From positions 1 through 64,000 of the forward strand of contig CALVBT010000005.1 in assembly GCA_944325885.1 (NCBI GenBank): DNA of 64,000 nucleotides. Reading direction: 5' to 3'. The notes beneath the pieces are model-generated. The model did no database searches. It had not been told where the DNA came from and saw only the letters and a program-made list of their open reading frames with translations. Made by a program: the position numbers and the translations under genes. Source of the DNA: Candidatus Gastranaerophilales bacterium. Its GTDB lineage: Bacteria; Cyanobacteriota; Vampirovibrionia; Gastranaerophilales; Gastranaerophilaceae. This document shows, piece after piece, positions 41,998 to 50,994 of this stretch; within the stretch, counting starts at the first letter, position 1, and every line of letters begins with the position of its first letter.

Positions 41998-43464
41998 TTA
42001 CACGGCTTTTTTTATTCTGTAAACTACTCTGTCTTTGCCGAGAAGAACAAGAGTAGCGACCATATCAGCCCCGTGAGTACGACCTGTCACAGCTGCTCTG
42101 ATTGCCCACATTGTTTCTTTCGGTTTTATACCGTGCTGTTCTTTAAAGTATGTTCTCAAATCAGCAAGCTGCTCGTGGAGTTTTTCTTCGTCTTCAAAAT
42201 CCCATTTATCAAGTTCATTTTCAATTACGTAAGGCAAAACTTTTTTTGCAACTTCGCCGTTCAAGATTTTTTCCTGAACATCCGGTTCAATTTCTACATC
42301 TTTGCCAAAGAAATATTTTGTATCATTTGTCAATTCTGAAAGAATAGTAATAGGTTCTCTTGTTACTTCGACTATTCTTTGCAGCTGTTTTTCAGTATAT
42401 TCGCTCAAATCATAGCAGGACAGATACGGTTTTACACGTTCCGTAAGTTTTGCCAGATCCATTTTTTTAATATACTGACCGTTCATCCAGTTCAATTTGT
42501 CATATTCAAAAATAGAGTTTGAAGAAGAAACTTCGGCAATTCTAAAATCAGCAGCAATTTCATCCAGTGTTTTTATCTCATGACCGTCAGAAGGCGACCA
42601 GCCAAGCAAAGCAACAAAGTTTACAAGAGCTTCTGTCAAATAGCCTTTTTCCACAAATTCAGAAACTGCAGTAGCACCGTGTCTTTTTGAAAGTTTGCTT
42701 CTGTCCGGAGCAAGAATCATACCAAGGTGTCCGAATTTTGGCACTTCTGCACCGAGTGCATTGTAAATCATGATTTGTTTTGCCGTATTTGAAATGTGGT
42801 CTTCACCTCTAATGATATGAGAAACTTTCATTTCCATATCATCGATTACAACAGCAAAGTTGTAAGTCGGTGTGCCGTTAGATTTCATAATTACAAAATC
42901 ACCAATCAATGAATTGTCAAAATGCAAATGACCTTTTACCATATCATCATAAGAAGTTTCGCCTTCCGGAACATGGAATCTTATTGAAGGTTTTCTGCCT
43001 TCTGCTCTGAGTTTTTCTTTTTCTTCTTCACTCAGGTTACGGCATTTGCCTGAATATTTGTGAGGTCTTTTATTTTTAATAGATTCTTCTTTTTCTGCAT
43101 CCAATTCTTCCTGAGTACAGAAGCATTCGTATGCATAACCCATTTCAACAAGTTTTTGTGCATATTTTGGATAAATATCAAACCTGTCGGACTGCTGATA
43201 CGGGCCATAAGGGCCGCCGACATCCGGACCTTCATCCCAATTCAAACCGAGAGCCTTTAAGCTGTCATAAATATTATCTATATAAGCCTGGCTGGAACGG
43301 TCGAGGTCTGTATCTTCTATTCTCAAAATATATTTGCCGTTATTTTTCTTTGCGAACAAATAATTAAACAAAGCTGTTCTTGCTGTACCTATATGCAAGT
43401 TTCCGCTCGGCGAAGGAGCGATTCTTACCCTAACTTCATCCAAAGTTGTCATTTTTTTCTCCAT
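41998..43464 (-). CDS. gltX: Glutamyl-tRNA synthetase
   Basis: A 488-residue class I synthetase. The HIGH-type motif is in APSPSGNLHIGTARTALFNYLF and the KMSKS equivalent is KLSKRHG (~256). The length and C-terminal anticodon-binding domain fit GluRS; with GatB present it is probably non-discriminating and also charges tRNA(Gln). Two close ATG starts (43464 and 43452) are possible; GAGGA suits the first. It heads the transcription unit with bioG and bioC. Confidence 0.95.
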   Translation of the reverse strand: MEKKMTTLDEVRVRIAPSPSGNLHIGTARTALFNYLFAKKNNGKYILRIEDTDLDRSSQAYIDNIYDSLKALGLNWDEGPDVGGPYGPYQQSDRFDIYPKYAQKLVEMGYAYECFCTQEELDAEKEESIKNKRPHKYSGKCRNLSEEEKEKLRAEGRKPSIRFHVPEGETSYDDMVKGHLHFDNSLIGDFVIMKSNGTPTYNFAVVIDDMEMKVSHIIRGEDHISNTAKQIMIYNALGAEVPKFGHLGMILAPDRSKLSKRHGATAVSEFVEKGYLTEALVNFVALLGWSPSDGHEIKTLDEIAADFRIAEVSSSNSIFEYDKLNWMNGQYIKKMDLAKLTERVKPYLSCYDLSEYTEKQLQRIVEVTREPITILSELTNDTKYFFGKDVEIEPDVQEKILNGEVAKKVLPYVIENELDKWDFEDEEKLHEQLADLRTYFKEQHGIKPKETMWAIRAAVTGRTHGADMVATLVLLGKDRVVYRIKKAV

Positions 43465-43577
43465 TTCTTTTCCTCGTAATTATAATTTTACATCAAACAA
43501 TAAAATCAAGGAAAAATTTTCATACATTCAGCCAGCATATAGCCAACTTATTCCAATTACCTGCCTTACCGGATAAT

Positions 43578-43610
43578 AAAAAAGCCCCGTAATCATACGA
43601 GGCTTTTTTT
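43578..43610 (-). terminator. Terminator of the pilin gene
   Basis: On the minus strand AAAGCCTCGT / ACGGGGCTTT (one mismatch) is followed by a T run. It lies 28 bp past the pilin stop. Confidence 0.83.
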
Positions 43611-43637
43611 ATTTTGAACGAATCTGTTAACAACCAA

Positions 43638-44180
43638 CTATTTCTGGTATAAAACTTCACCCATTGTAGTGTTAGCAGGTAATGCTTTTTGCGGGTAAAT
43701 AGCGATTGTGAAGATATCAAAGATACGAGTTGTAGCTGTAGTTGGTCTGTTTGGACCTTTCATACCGTTAACGTCAACAACAACAACTGAACAGATGTTA
43801 CCAGTAGTAGCCTGGTCGTTAGCGTTACAGTTAGAAGACGGGCCGTTCAATGCACCTTGAGCTGTACCATAAGCTCTAAACCACATACCATCTGCTGTAT
43901 ACATAGCAGTGTTAGCATTATCAGATGACATAACGTTTAATCTTTGAGTCATCAAATGATAGAAGTTTGTCAAAGAGTAGTCAGTAGCATCTCTACCGTC
44001 TAATGCATAGTTCAAAGTAACAGCTTGGTTAATCATAGATACAGCTTTTTTGAAAGCAGCTCTGTATTCTTGTTGAGCTGTAGACTGCATCAATGAAGGA
44101 ATTGTCATAGCAGCGATTACACCGATAATCATCAATGTAACTAAAACTTCCGCTAAAGTAAAACCTGATTTTTTGTTCAT
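43638..44180 (-). CDS. Type IV pilin-like prepilin
   Basis: A 180-residue prepilin. The short basic leader MNKKSG is followed by the cleavage/methylation site FTLAEVLVTLMIIGVIAAMTIP (mature Phe1 and Glu5 kept) and a hydrophobic helix. The globular part has two Cys (~118, ~129) that likely form a disulfide loop, as in major pilins. Clean terminator after the gene and AGAGGA before it suggest a well-expressed single gene. It could be the major pilin or a type II secretion pseudopilin; length and Cys spacing favour a pilin. Confidence 0.9.
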   Translation of the reverse strand: MNKKSGFTLAEVLVTLMIIGVIAAMTIPSLMQSTAQQEYRAAFKKAVSMINQAVTLNYALDGRDATDYSLTNFYHLMTQRLNVMSSDNANTAMYTADGMWFRAYGTAQGALNGPSSNCNANDQATTGNICSVVVVDVNGMKGPNRPTTATTRIFDIFTIAIYPQKALPANTTMGEVLYQK

Positions 44181-44357
44181 AAGATCCTCTTTCTTTTCTT
44201 ATTTAAAATCTTGTTATTTTCTTAGCATGTATGAGCTAACTAATTTTACTTTATCACTATAAAACATTACTTTAAAAAAAGCAATACTTAATATAATTAA
44301 TTCCCACAATTAAAGTATTCTAAACACTAATTCGTATTTTTGTTATAAAATGTTTAC

Positions 44358-46214
44358 ATGTTTAAATATGATTTGATAGTTGTCGGTTCGGGTCATGCCG
44401 GATGTGAAGCGGTTCTTGCGGCATCAAAACTCGGATTAAAAAGTTTGTTAATAACCCTTAATCTTGAACACATTGCACTGATGCCATGCAACCCTGCAGT
44501 AGGCGGCCCTGCAAAATCCTGTCTTGTGCGTGAAATAGACGCTCTGGGCGGCGTAATGGGAATTGTTACGGATGCTACATATATCCAGATGAAAACCCTG
44601 AACTCGTCAAAAGGCCCTGCAGTAAGAGCATTGCGTGCGCAATCAGACAAAAAAGAGTACATGTCCTACATGCGTCACATTATTGAGTGTAACCCTAACA
44701 TTTCTTTAAAACAGACCATGGCGACATCACTCATAGTGGAAAACAACGAAGTTAAAGGCGTTATTGACGAATTCGGGCTGGAATACCACGCCCCTACTGT
44801 CATTTTAACAACAGGAACATCTCTGGAAGGGAAATGCTATGTCGGGCTTCAATACGTCAACGCAGGCAGAATGGGAGAACGTGCTGCAACAGGTCTTTCA
44901 GAATCTCTTATAAAAAACGGCCTGACACTCAAACGACTCAAAACAGGAACACCGGCCAGAGTGGATTCCAGAACAATTGACTATTCAAAAATGACGATTC
45001 AGCCCGGGGACGAACAGCTCAGATTCTTCTCTTTTGAACCGGACAGACCGATAAGAAAGCAATATCCGTGCTATCTTACCCGCACAACAGAAAAAACCCA
45101 TGAAATCATAAAAAACAATCTGGACAAATCCCCGCTGTATGCAGGTCTGATTCACGGCATCGGCCCCAGATACTGCCCTTCTATTGAAGATAAGGTTATA
45201 AGATTTGCAAACAACCCTTCTCATCACATATTTATCGAGCCTGAAGGCAAAGATACTTACGAAATTTATGTGCAGGGATTTTCGACCAGTCTTCCTGCCG
45301 AGGTACAAATCCAAATGCTACATTCACTGCCGGGGCTGGAGAATGTTCATATAATAAAACCTGCTTATGCAGTAGAATACGATGCTGTACCGGCACTGCA
45401 GCTGAGCCACTCGCTGATGACCAAAAAAATTAAAGGACTGTTTTGCGCAGGCCAAATCAATGGTACGAGCGGATACGAAGAAGCCGCGGCTCAAGGGCTT
45501 GTTGCAGGGATAAACGCCTTCAATTATTTAAACAACAAAGAAATGCTGGAACTTTCAAGAAGCAACTCCTATATTGGTACGCTTATAGACGACCTTGTCA
45601 CAAAAGATATACAGGAGCCTTACAGAATGCTTACTTCCCGTTCGGAATACAGGCTGCTTTTGCGTCAGGACAATGCAGACGAGCGTCTTACTCCGATAGG
45701 ACACAAAATCGGACTCATCAGCGACGAAAGATATCAGCGTTTTCTGGAAAAACAAAACAAAATTGAGCAGGAAATAGAAAGACTCAAGTCACAAAAAGTT
45801 TCTCCAACAGAAGAAAACAACAATATTCTTGCAAAATACAACGAAAGCATAGAAAGAGGCATGAAGCTTGCCGAGCTAATCAAACGTCCGAATATTACTT
45901 ATGAAGTTTTAAAAGAGCTGGACAAAGATACCCGTGACCTCAACCTGCCCTCTGATGTATATGAAGAGGCAGAGATAAAAATCAAATACGACGGCTACAT
46001 AAAAAGACAAAACCAGCAGGTGGAAACTCTTGACAGACTGGAAAAAATAAAGATTCCTGCAGATATAAACTATGACGAGCTTACTCATATTTCTACAGAA
46101 ACACGGGAAAAACTCGCAAAAGTCCGTCCTGCCACACTGGCTCAGGCCTCACGCATAGGCGGGGTAAAACCTGCTGATATATCTGTTTTAATGGTTATGC
46201 TCAGCCGCAGATAA
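44358..46214 (+). CDS. mnmG: tRNA uridine-5-carboxymethylaminomethyl modification enzyme
   Basis: A 618-residue MnmG (GidA), the FAD enzyme that with MnmE makes cmnm5U34 in tRNAs. The FAD site GSGHAGCEA is at the N-terminus. NPAVGGPAKSCLVREIDALGG and the two Cys-containing regions (SIEDKVIRF, GYEEAAAQGL) are typical, as is the C-terminal tRNA-binding part with EIKIKYDGYIKRQ and a final HIST-like segment (ELTHISTETREKL). Ends 4 bp from the convergent murE stop. Confidence 0.97.
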   Translation: MFKYDLIVVGSGHAGCEAVLAASKLGLKSLLITLNLEHIALMPCNPAVGGPAKSCLVREIDALGGVMGIVTDATYIQMKTLNSSKGPAVRALRAQSDKKEYMSYMRHIIECNPNISLKQTMATSLIVENNEVKGVIDEFGLEYHAPTVILTTGTSLEGKCYVGLQYVNAGRMGERAATGLSESLIKNGLTLKRLKTGTPARVDSRTIDYSKMTIQPGDEQLRFFSFEPDRPIRKQYPCYLTRTTEKTHEIIKNNLDKSPLYAGLIHGIGPRYCPSIEDKVIRFANNPSHHIFIEPEGKDTYEIYVQGFSTSLPAEVQIQMLHSLPGLENVHIIKPAYAVEYDAVPALQLSHSLMTKKIKGLFCAGQINGTSGYEEAAAQGLVAGINAFNYLNNKEMLELSRSNSYIGTLIDDLVTKDIQEPYRMLTSRSEYRLLLRQDNADERLTPIGHKIGLISDERYQRFLEKQNKIEQEIERLKSQKVSPTEENNNILAKYNESIERGMKLAELIKRPNITYEVLKELDKDTRDLNLPSDVYEEAEIKIKYDGYIKRQNQQVETLDRLEKIKIPADINYDELTHISTETREKLAKVRPATLAQASRIGGVKPADISVLMVMLSRR

Positions 46215-46218
46215 TATG

Positions 46219-47685
46219 TTAACAAAATACTTTTCTGGCTTCTTCTCTGTCATCAAAGTGGATGGTTTTATCTTTTAATATTTGATAATCCTCATGCCCT
46301 TTACCCGCAAGCACGACTACATCGTTTTCTTTTGCAATGTTTTTCAACATAGAAATTGCTGTTCTTCTGTCAGGTTCAACATAAACCTTTTGCGTATTAA
46401 CAGACTTGATACCTGCCAGAATATCAGAAATAATCAGCTGAGGGTCTTCTGTTCTCGGGTTGTCAGAAGTAACAACAACTATATCAGCTGCCTCATCCGC
46501 AATTTTACCCATTTTAGGACGTTTTGTAGCATCTCTGTCCCCGCCGCAGCCAAACATACAAATCAAATTGCTGTCTTTTGGCGTAAGTTCTCTTGCAGCC
46601 TTTAAAACATTTTCCAGTCCGTCCGGTGTATGGGCATAATCCACTATCACGAGAGGTTTTTTGCTCACAATCTCAAATCTGCCGTCGACACTCTTTGTTT
46701 CTTCCAGTGCTTTTATACAAATTTTTGCATCAAAGCCCATTGCAATGCCTGCAGCCAGTGCAGCGAGCGCATTGTAAACACTAAACATCCCGTTCATTTG
46801 CAAATTGACAGGAAACACTTCATTTCCTATTTTGCAGTTAAACTTAGCTCCGTGTATTGAAAAATCAATATCACAAGCAGTAATATCCGCACTGTTTTTT
46901 ATTCCGTACGTATAAACCTTTACCCCGTCAGGGATTACATCTTTAAAACGCTGTGCATAGCTGTCATCATTATTTATAACGGCAAATCCGCCTTTTTTGA
47001 GGTTTTTGAACAAAATTGCCTTTGCCTCAAAATAGTTGTTCATTGTAATGTGGTAATCCAAATGGTCCTGTGTGAGGTTTGTAAAAACAGCACCGTCAAA
47101 GTCGCATCCGCCCACACGATTTTGTTCCAAAGCGTGGGAGCTAACTTCCATGGCAACATACCCGATTCCTTTTTTATTAATCATATCCAGAGTTTTTTGC
47201 AGTTCCGGAGCCTGAGGGGTGGTATGTTTTGCATCGTGGTAACTGTCAGCAGCAGACAATTTGTACCCCAGAGTCCCGATTAAAGCGCATTCATTATCCG
47301 GTCTAGCGTCTTCTACTATTCTCTGGATAAGGTGTGTGACTGTTGTTTTTCCGTTAGTACCTGTTACACCTATCAAAGTCAAATTTTTAGACGGATAATT
47401 GTAAAATGCAGAAGCAAAATCAGCTATCTGATGACGAGTGGACTTTACAATTATTTGTGGAACATCAATATCATCAAGTTTTTTTTCTGCAACTATTGCA
47501 CAAGCCCCGTTTTCCACAGCCATTTTCGCGTAATCATGCCCGTCAGACACTTCTCCTTTCAAACACACAAAAAGCTCTGAAGGCCTTATTGTTTTGGAAT
47601 TGTATGATATTCCTTCAACATCAACATCTTTAAAATTTATTTTTTCTTCAATCATTATATTTTTAATAAGTTCACTCAGCTTCAT
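46219..47685 (-). CDS. murE: UDP-MurNAc-L-Ala-D-Glu:meso-diaminopimelate ligase
   Basis: A 488-residue Mur ligase. ATP site GVTGTNGKTTVTHLI (~109), catalytic Lys region and the three-domain plan are present. The diagnostic DNPRTEDP (~408-415) marks meso-DAP specificity, so the cell wall is of the Gram-negative A1-gamma type. It starts 3 bp after ftsI ends, the usual dcw-cluster order. mraY, murF and ftsW are not in the window. Confidence 0.97.
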   Translation of the reverse strand: MKLSELIKNIMIEEKINFKDVDVEGISYNSKTIRPSELFVCLKGEVSDGHDYAKMAVENGACAIVAEKKLDDIDVPQIIVKSTRHQIADFASAFYNYPSKNLTLIGVTGTNGKTTVTHLIQRIVEDARPDNECALIGTLGYKLSAADSYHDAKHTTPQAPELQKTLDMINKKGIGYVAMEVSSHALEQNRVGGCDFDGAVFTNLTQDHLDYHITMNNYFEAKAILFKNLKKGGFAVINNDDSYAQRFKDVIPDGVKVYTYGIKNSADITACDIDFSIHGAKFNCKIGNEVFPVNLQMNGMFSVYNALAALAAGIAMGFDAKICIKALEETKSVDGRFEIVSKKPLVIVDYAHTPDGLENVLKAARELTPKDSNLICMFGCGGDRDATKRPKMGKIADEAADIVVVTSDNPRTEDPQLIISDILAGIKSVNTQKVYVEPDRRTAISMLKNIAKENDVVVLAGKGHEDYQILKDKTIHFDDREEARKVFC

Positions 47686-47688
47686 AAA

Positions 47689-49431
47689 TTAGTCCTTTAT
47701 AGTCTTTTTAACAGTTGTTTTGTCAGGAGGGATATTCATAATACGGGCAGTCTGCATTGCCACTTCTCTAAATACAGGAGCCGCAACAGTGCTTCCCCAC
47801 AAAGCCCCTTTTGACGGTGAGTCAATAACGACATAAATCTCTACCTGCGGATTGCTTGCAGGTAAAAAGCCGATAATAGACGTCACAAGTTTATTTGTAT
47901 AACCGCCATTATTTGAAGATTTTCTTGCTGTACCTGTTTTTGCAGCAACATGATAATCATCCAGATTTACCGGTGATTTTGAGCGGCCGATACTTCCTGC
48001 GAGTAGTTTTGTTACGACACGAGCGGTTTCAGGGCTGACTGTTTGTATATGTTTGATTTTTTTTGCCTCTTCTTCCGGCGAATATTTAATTACATGCGGT
48101 GTAACCCTGACACCGTTATTTGCAATAGCAGAAATAGCAGAAGCCATTTGGATTGCTGTGACAGAAATACCATAACCATAACCAATAGTTGCATGTGTGG
48201 ATTTATACCAGTCGCTCACAGGCGGGATAATACCTCTTGATTCTCCGGGGAGGTCAATGCCTGTTTTTTCACCTATTCCAAATTGCTTAAGCATATTATA
48301 ATGCTCTTGCTTTGTCATCATCAACGCTGCTTTTACACTGCCAACATTGCTTGAATGTTCGAAAAGATAATACAAATCTATATTTCCGGGGAACGGCTTC
48401 GTGCTATAATCATAATTTTTGATTGGCCATTTGTCGATTTCTATCTTTCCTGTATCAAGAATTTTTGAATGTTCGTTGAGTCGGCCTGTTTCTATTGCAG
48501 AAGATATTGTCAAAACCTTAAAAGTTGACCCAGGCTCAAATACATCACTCAATGTCCAGTTTGTCAGCTGAGTAAGAGTCGCCTTTTTATAATTATTCGG
48601 ATTGTATGTAGGATAAACAGCATAACCCAATATTTCACCGTTTTTGGGGTTCATAACAATAACCGTACCACGAAGCGCGCCTTTTTCTTTGATTACTTTA
48701 TTAAGCTCTACCTCACAAACATGCTGTATTGCAGAATCTATGGTCAAAGTAATAGACTTGCCCCTCAAAGGCGTAGTTGTTGCGGCAGGGTCTGTATTAA
48801 CCTCATAGATAATATCGCCGTCAGGTGTTTTTTCAAAGTTTACATCCTGTTCAACTTCTTCTAGTTTATCTTTGGCGGTAAGCTCGACTCCTGCAGCCAA
48901 ATCAGCGTCCGGATTATAATATCCGAGAATATGGGCGGCCATTGTACCCTGCGGGTAGACACGCTCATTTTTTTTTCCGAGGCTTATTTCCCTAAGCCCC
49001 AATTTTCTTATCTTTTGCGCAGTTGTTCTCGGGACATCTTTTTTCAAAACTATAATTTTTTCATCCTGTGCAAGTTTTTTTGCCAGCTGATTTTTATTTA
49101 CTCCAAGAATAGGCGCAAGTATTGCTGCCAGTTCATTAGGTGTATGGTCAAAATATTCCTGATGGGCATATACATCAAAAGAAGTTTTGTCAGATGCCAG
49201 TTTTATACCGTTTCTGTCAAGAATAGCCCCACGCATAACAAAACTCTTTGCGCTTCTCTGGCGTTTTGCCTGACCACGGTAGTCTTTTACGTCTATGACC
49301 ATAATCAAAAACAAATAACCTGCAATGACAAAGCTTATCACTATACAGAGGATTTGCCACAGTATCAGTTTGTTATCAAATTCTTTAAACTTCTCTTTAT
49401 CGCTTTTATAATTCTTATAATTCCGTCCCAT
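47689..49431 (-). CDS. ftsI: Division-type penicillin-binding protein (FtsI/PBP2x-like)
   Basis: A 580-residue class B PBP: short cytoplasmic tail, one membrane anchor (~residues 23-47), dimerisation domain, and transpeptidase with Ser302 in GSTFK, SSN, and KTG (AAKTGTARK). It crosslinks septal peptidoglycan. The C-terminal PASTA domains found in some PBP2x are absent. Neighbour murE supports the dcw-type ftsI identity rather than mrdA. It lies behind the rpsO terminator. Confidence 0.92.
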   Translation of the reverse strand: MGRNYKNYKSDKEKFKEFDNKLILWQILCIVISFVIAGYLFLIMVIDVKDYRGQAKRQRSAKSFVMRGAILDRNGIKLASDKTSFDVYAHQEYFDHTPNELAAILAPILGVNKNQLAKKLAQDEKIIVLKKDVPRTTAQKIRKLGLREISLGKKNERVYPQGTMAAHILGYYNPDADLAAGVELTAKDKLEEVEQDVNFEKTPDGDIIYEVNTDPAATTTPLRGKSITLTIDSAIQHVCEVELNKVIKEKGALRGTVIVMNPKNGEILGYAVYPTYNPNNYKKATLTQLTNWTLSDVFEPGSTFKVLTISSAIETGRLNEHSKILDTGKIEIDKWPIKNYDYSTKPFPGNIDLYYLFEHSSNVGSVKAALMMTKQEHYNMLKQFGIGEKTGIDLPGESRGIIPPVSDWYKSTHATIGYGYGISVTAIQMASAISAIANNGVRVTPHVIKYSPEEEAKKIKHIQTVSPETARVVTKLLAGSIGRSKSPVNLDDYHVAAKTGTARKSSNNGGYTNKLVTSIIGFLPASNPQVEIYVVIDSPSKGALWGSTVAAPVFREVAMQTARIMNIPPDKTTVKKTIKD

Positions 49432-49497
49432 AAACTAAATTATACTATACGCAGTTTTTTTGAGCTTATTAATTTATGTAAAATTATTCAACAAAAT

Positions 49498-49531
49498 ACA
49501 AAAAAGCCCTGCTTTGCGCAGAGCTTTTTTA
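49498..49531 (-). terminator. Terminator after rpsO
   Basis: On the minus strand, AAAAAGCTCTGC / GCAGGGCTTTTT with a short loop and a following T run separates rpsO from ftsI. Confidence 0.85.
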
Positions 49532-49552
49532 AAAATTTTAATAAATTTAAGA

Positions 49553-49828
49553 CTAACCTCTGATACCGAGTTTTTTAATAAGTTCTCTGTATTCTTCAAG
49601 GTTTTGTTTTTTAACATAAGCCAGAAGTCTTTTTCTCTGACCTACCATCATCAAAAGACCGCGTCTGCCCTGAAAGTCTTTTTTGTTAGCTTTCAAGTGT
49701 TCTGTCAATTCAGAAATTTTTTGAGTCAACAAAGCGATTTGAACTTCGGCTGAGCCTGAATCTTTTGCATCTTTACCGAATTTTTTGATGATTTCTGCTT
49801 TTTCTTCTTTTGCTAAATTTATTGCCAT
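49553..49828 (-). CDS. rpsO: 30S ribosomal protein S15
   Basis: A 91-residue S15 with the expected helices and the signature [35 protein letters not shown] and [10 protein letters not shown]. Ends with the IKKLGIRG tail. Typical length; stand-alone with its own terminator. Confidence 0.98.
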   Translation of the reverse strand: MAINLAKEEKAEIIKKFGKDAKDSGSAEVQIALLTQKISELTEHLKANKKDFQGRRGLLMMVGQRKRLLAYVKKQNLEEYRELIKKLGIRG

Positions 49829-50055
49829 TTTGTTTTCCTTTTTCTAATTTTAATAAGTTTAAGTTGGTGGCGTAAACTCAATAAAATTATTTATCGTTCC
49901 TATAGCATAACACCTAAAACACTTACGTCAAGCATGACTTGGATATAAAAAAGTTTTGTTAAAAAACAAAAATTTAAGTTACATATTTTTACAAAAAATA
50001 CAGCAAATGTTATTATGAAATAAAGTGGCCGACAAAACATTATCAGGGGAGAATT

Positions 50056-50766
50056 ATGGAAAACAATAACAAACCGGTTGTAAAACTTATAGCAAAACCT
50101 CAAAACCTTTTAAAAACTATATACACAGCCTGCAGAACCTGCTACAGCGCAGATTCGCCGGTAAACATATATGACAAAGCCGATGATGAACAAAAAATGC
50201 TCAATCTTATTGAAAGAGTAATCTCCTCAGGCCACTATTCAACAATAGAACACATTCAGGTATCTTTTGCCATTTCCAATGTATCAAGAGCATGCACACA
50301 CCAGCTCGTGCGTCACAGACACATGTCCTTTTCCCAAAAATCACAACGCTATGTAAAAGAAAAAGGACAGTTTGATTACATTACTCCGCCGACTATAGAA
50401 AAAAACCCAGAATTGCTGAAAAAATACAATGATTTTATGGGCAAAGTTTCGGAATTTTATCTTGAAATGACAAAAGCAGGCATACCCGCAGAAGATGCCC
50501 GTTTTGTACTCCCCAATGCAGCAGCCAGCTCTCTTGTCGCTTCTTTGAACTTGAGAGAACTTATTCATCTGGCAAACATAAGACTCTGCACCCGTGCGCA
50601 ATACGAAATCCGCATTATGGTCAAGATGATGTGCGAGGAGCTTTTAAAAGAAGAGCCTTGGCTTTCTAAATATCTCGTGCCAAAATGTGAACGACTCGGC
50701 TACTGCGACGAGGACAAATGCTGCGGCAGAAAAATTAAAAAAGAAGAATTTTTAGCAAAATTATAA
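50056..50766 (+). CDS. thyX: Flavin-dependent thymidylate synthase
   Basis: A 236-residue ThyX, which makes dTMP with FAD/NADPH instead of the folate-oxidising ThyA route. The defining motif RHRxxSFSQKSQRY stands at residues 86-99, with EHIQVSFAI before it and ARFVLPNAAASSL, LCTRAQYEIR after it. The C-terminus carries a Cys pair (YCDEDKCCG) that is not part of the core. GGGGAG precedes the ATG. ThyX fits low-folate or anaerobic lifestyles. Confidence 0.96.
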   Translation: MENNNKPVVKLIAKPQNLLKTIYTACRTCYSADSPVNIYDKADDEQKMLNLIERVISSGHYSTIEHIQVSFAISNVSRACTHQLVRHRHMSFSQKSQRYVKEKGQFDYITPPTIEKNPELLKKYNDFMGKVSEFYLEMTKAGIPAEDARFVLPNAAASSLVASLNLRELIHLANIRLCTRAQYEIRIMVKMMCEELLKEEPWLSKYLVPKCERLGYCDEDKCCGRKIKKEEFLAKL

Positions 50767-50767
50767 T

Positions 50768-50994
50768 ATTTCATATAGTCAACTGACTCCGACTACTTCT
50801 TGGATTTTCTTCACGCTCGGACAGTTTCGCCTTTTGTGCTTTGCACAAGCAGGCGCAATGTCCTCGCTCCCCGGGTTTTACCCGTCCGAAAATCCGCTTA
50901 TAGAACCTGTGCATTTGGCAAGTCCGTTTTATTCAACAAGTCCGGCACAGGCAAAGTGCATGGGGTCACTTCACAAGCTACAAGCGAAACCGAC
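50768..50994. repeat. Non-coding dispersed-repeat region
   Basis: 227 bp between thyX and the Hcp-like gene. It opens with ATTTCATATAGTCAACTGAC shared with 32.15 kb, and carries the second shared block TTATAGAACCTGT at 50898-50910. Its minus-strand stretch GCGTGAAGAAAATCCAAG is close to GCGTGAAGCAATAATCCAAG within the MITE-like element at 23.77 kb. GC content looks higher than the flanks. No convincing gene. Confidence 0.55.
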
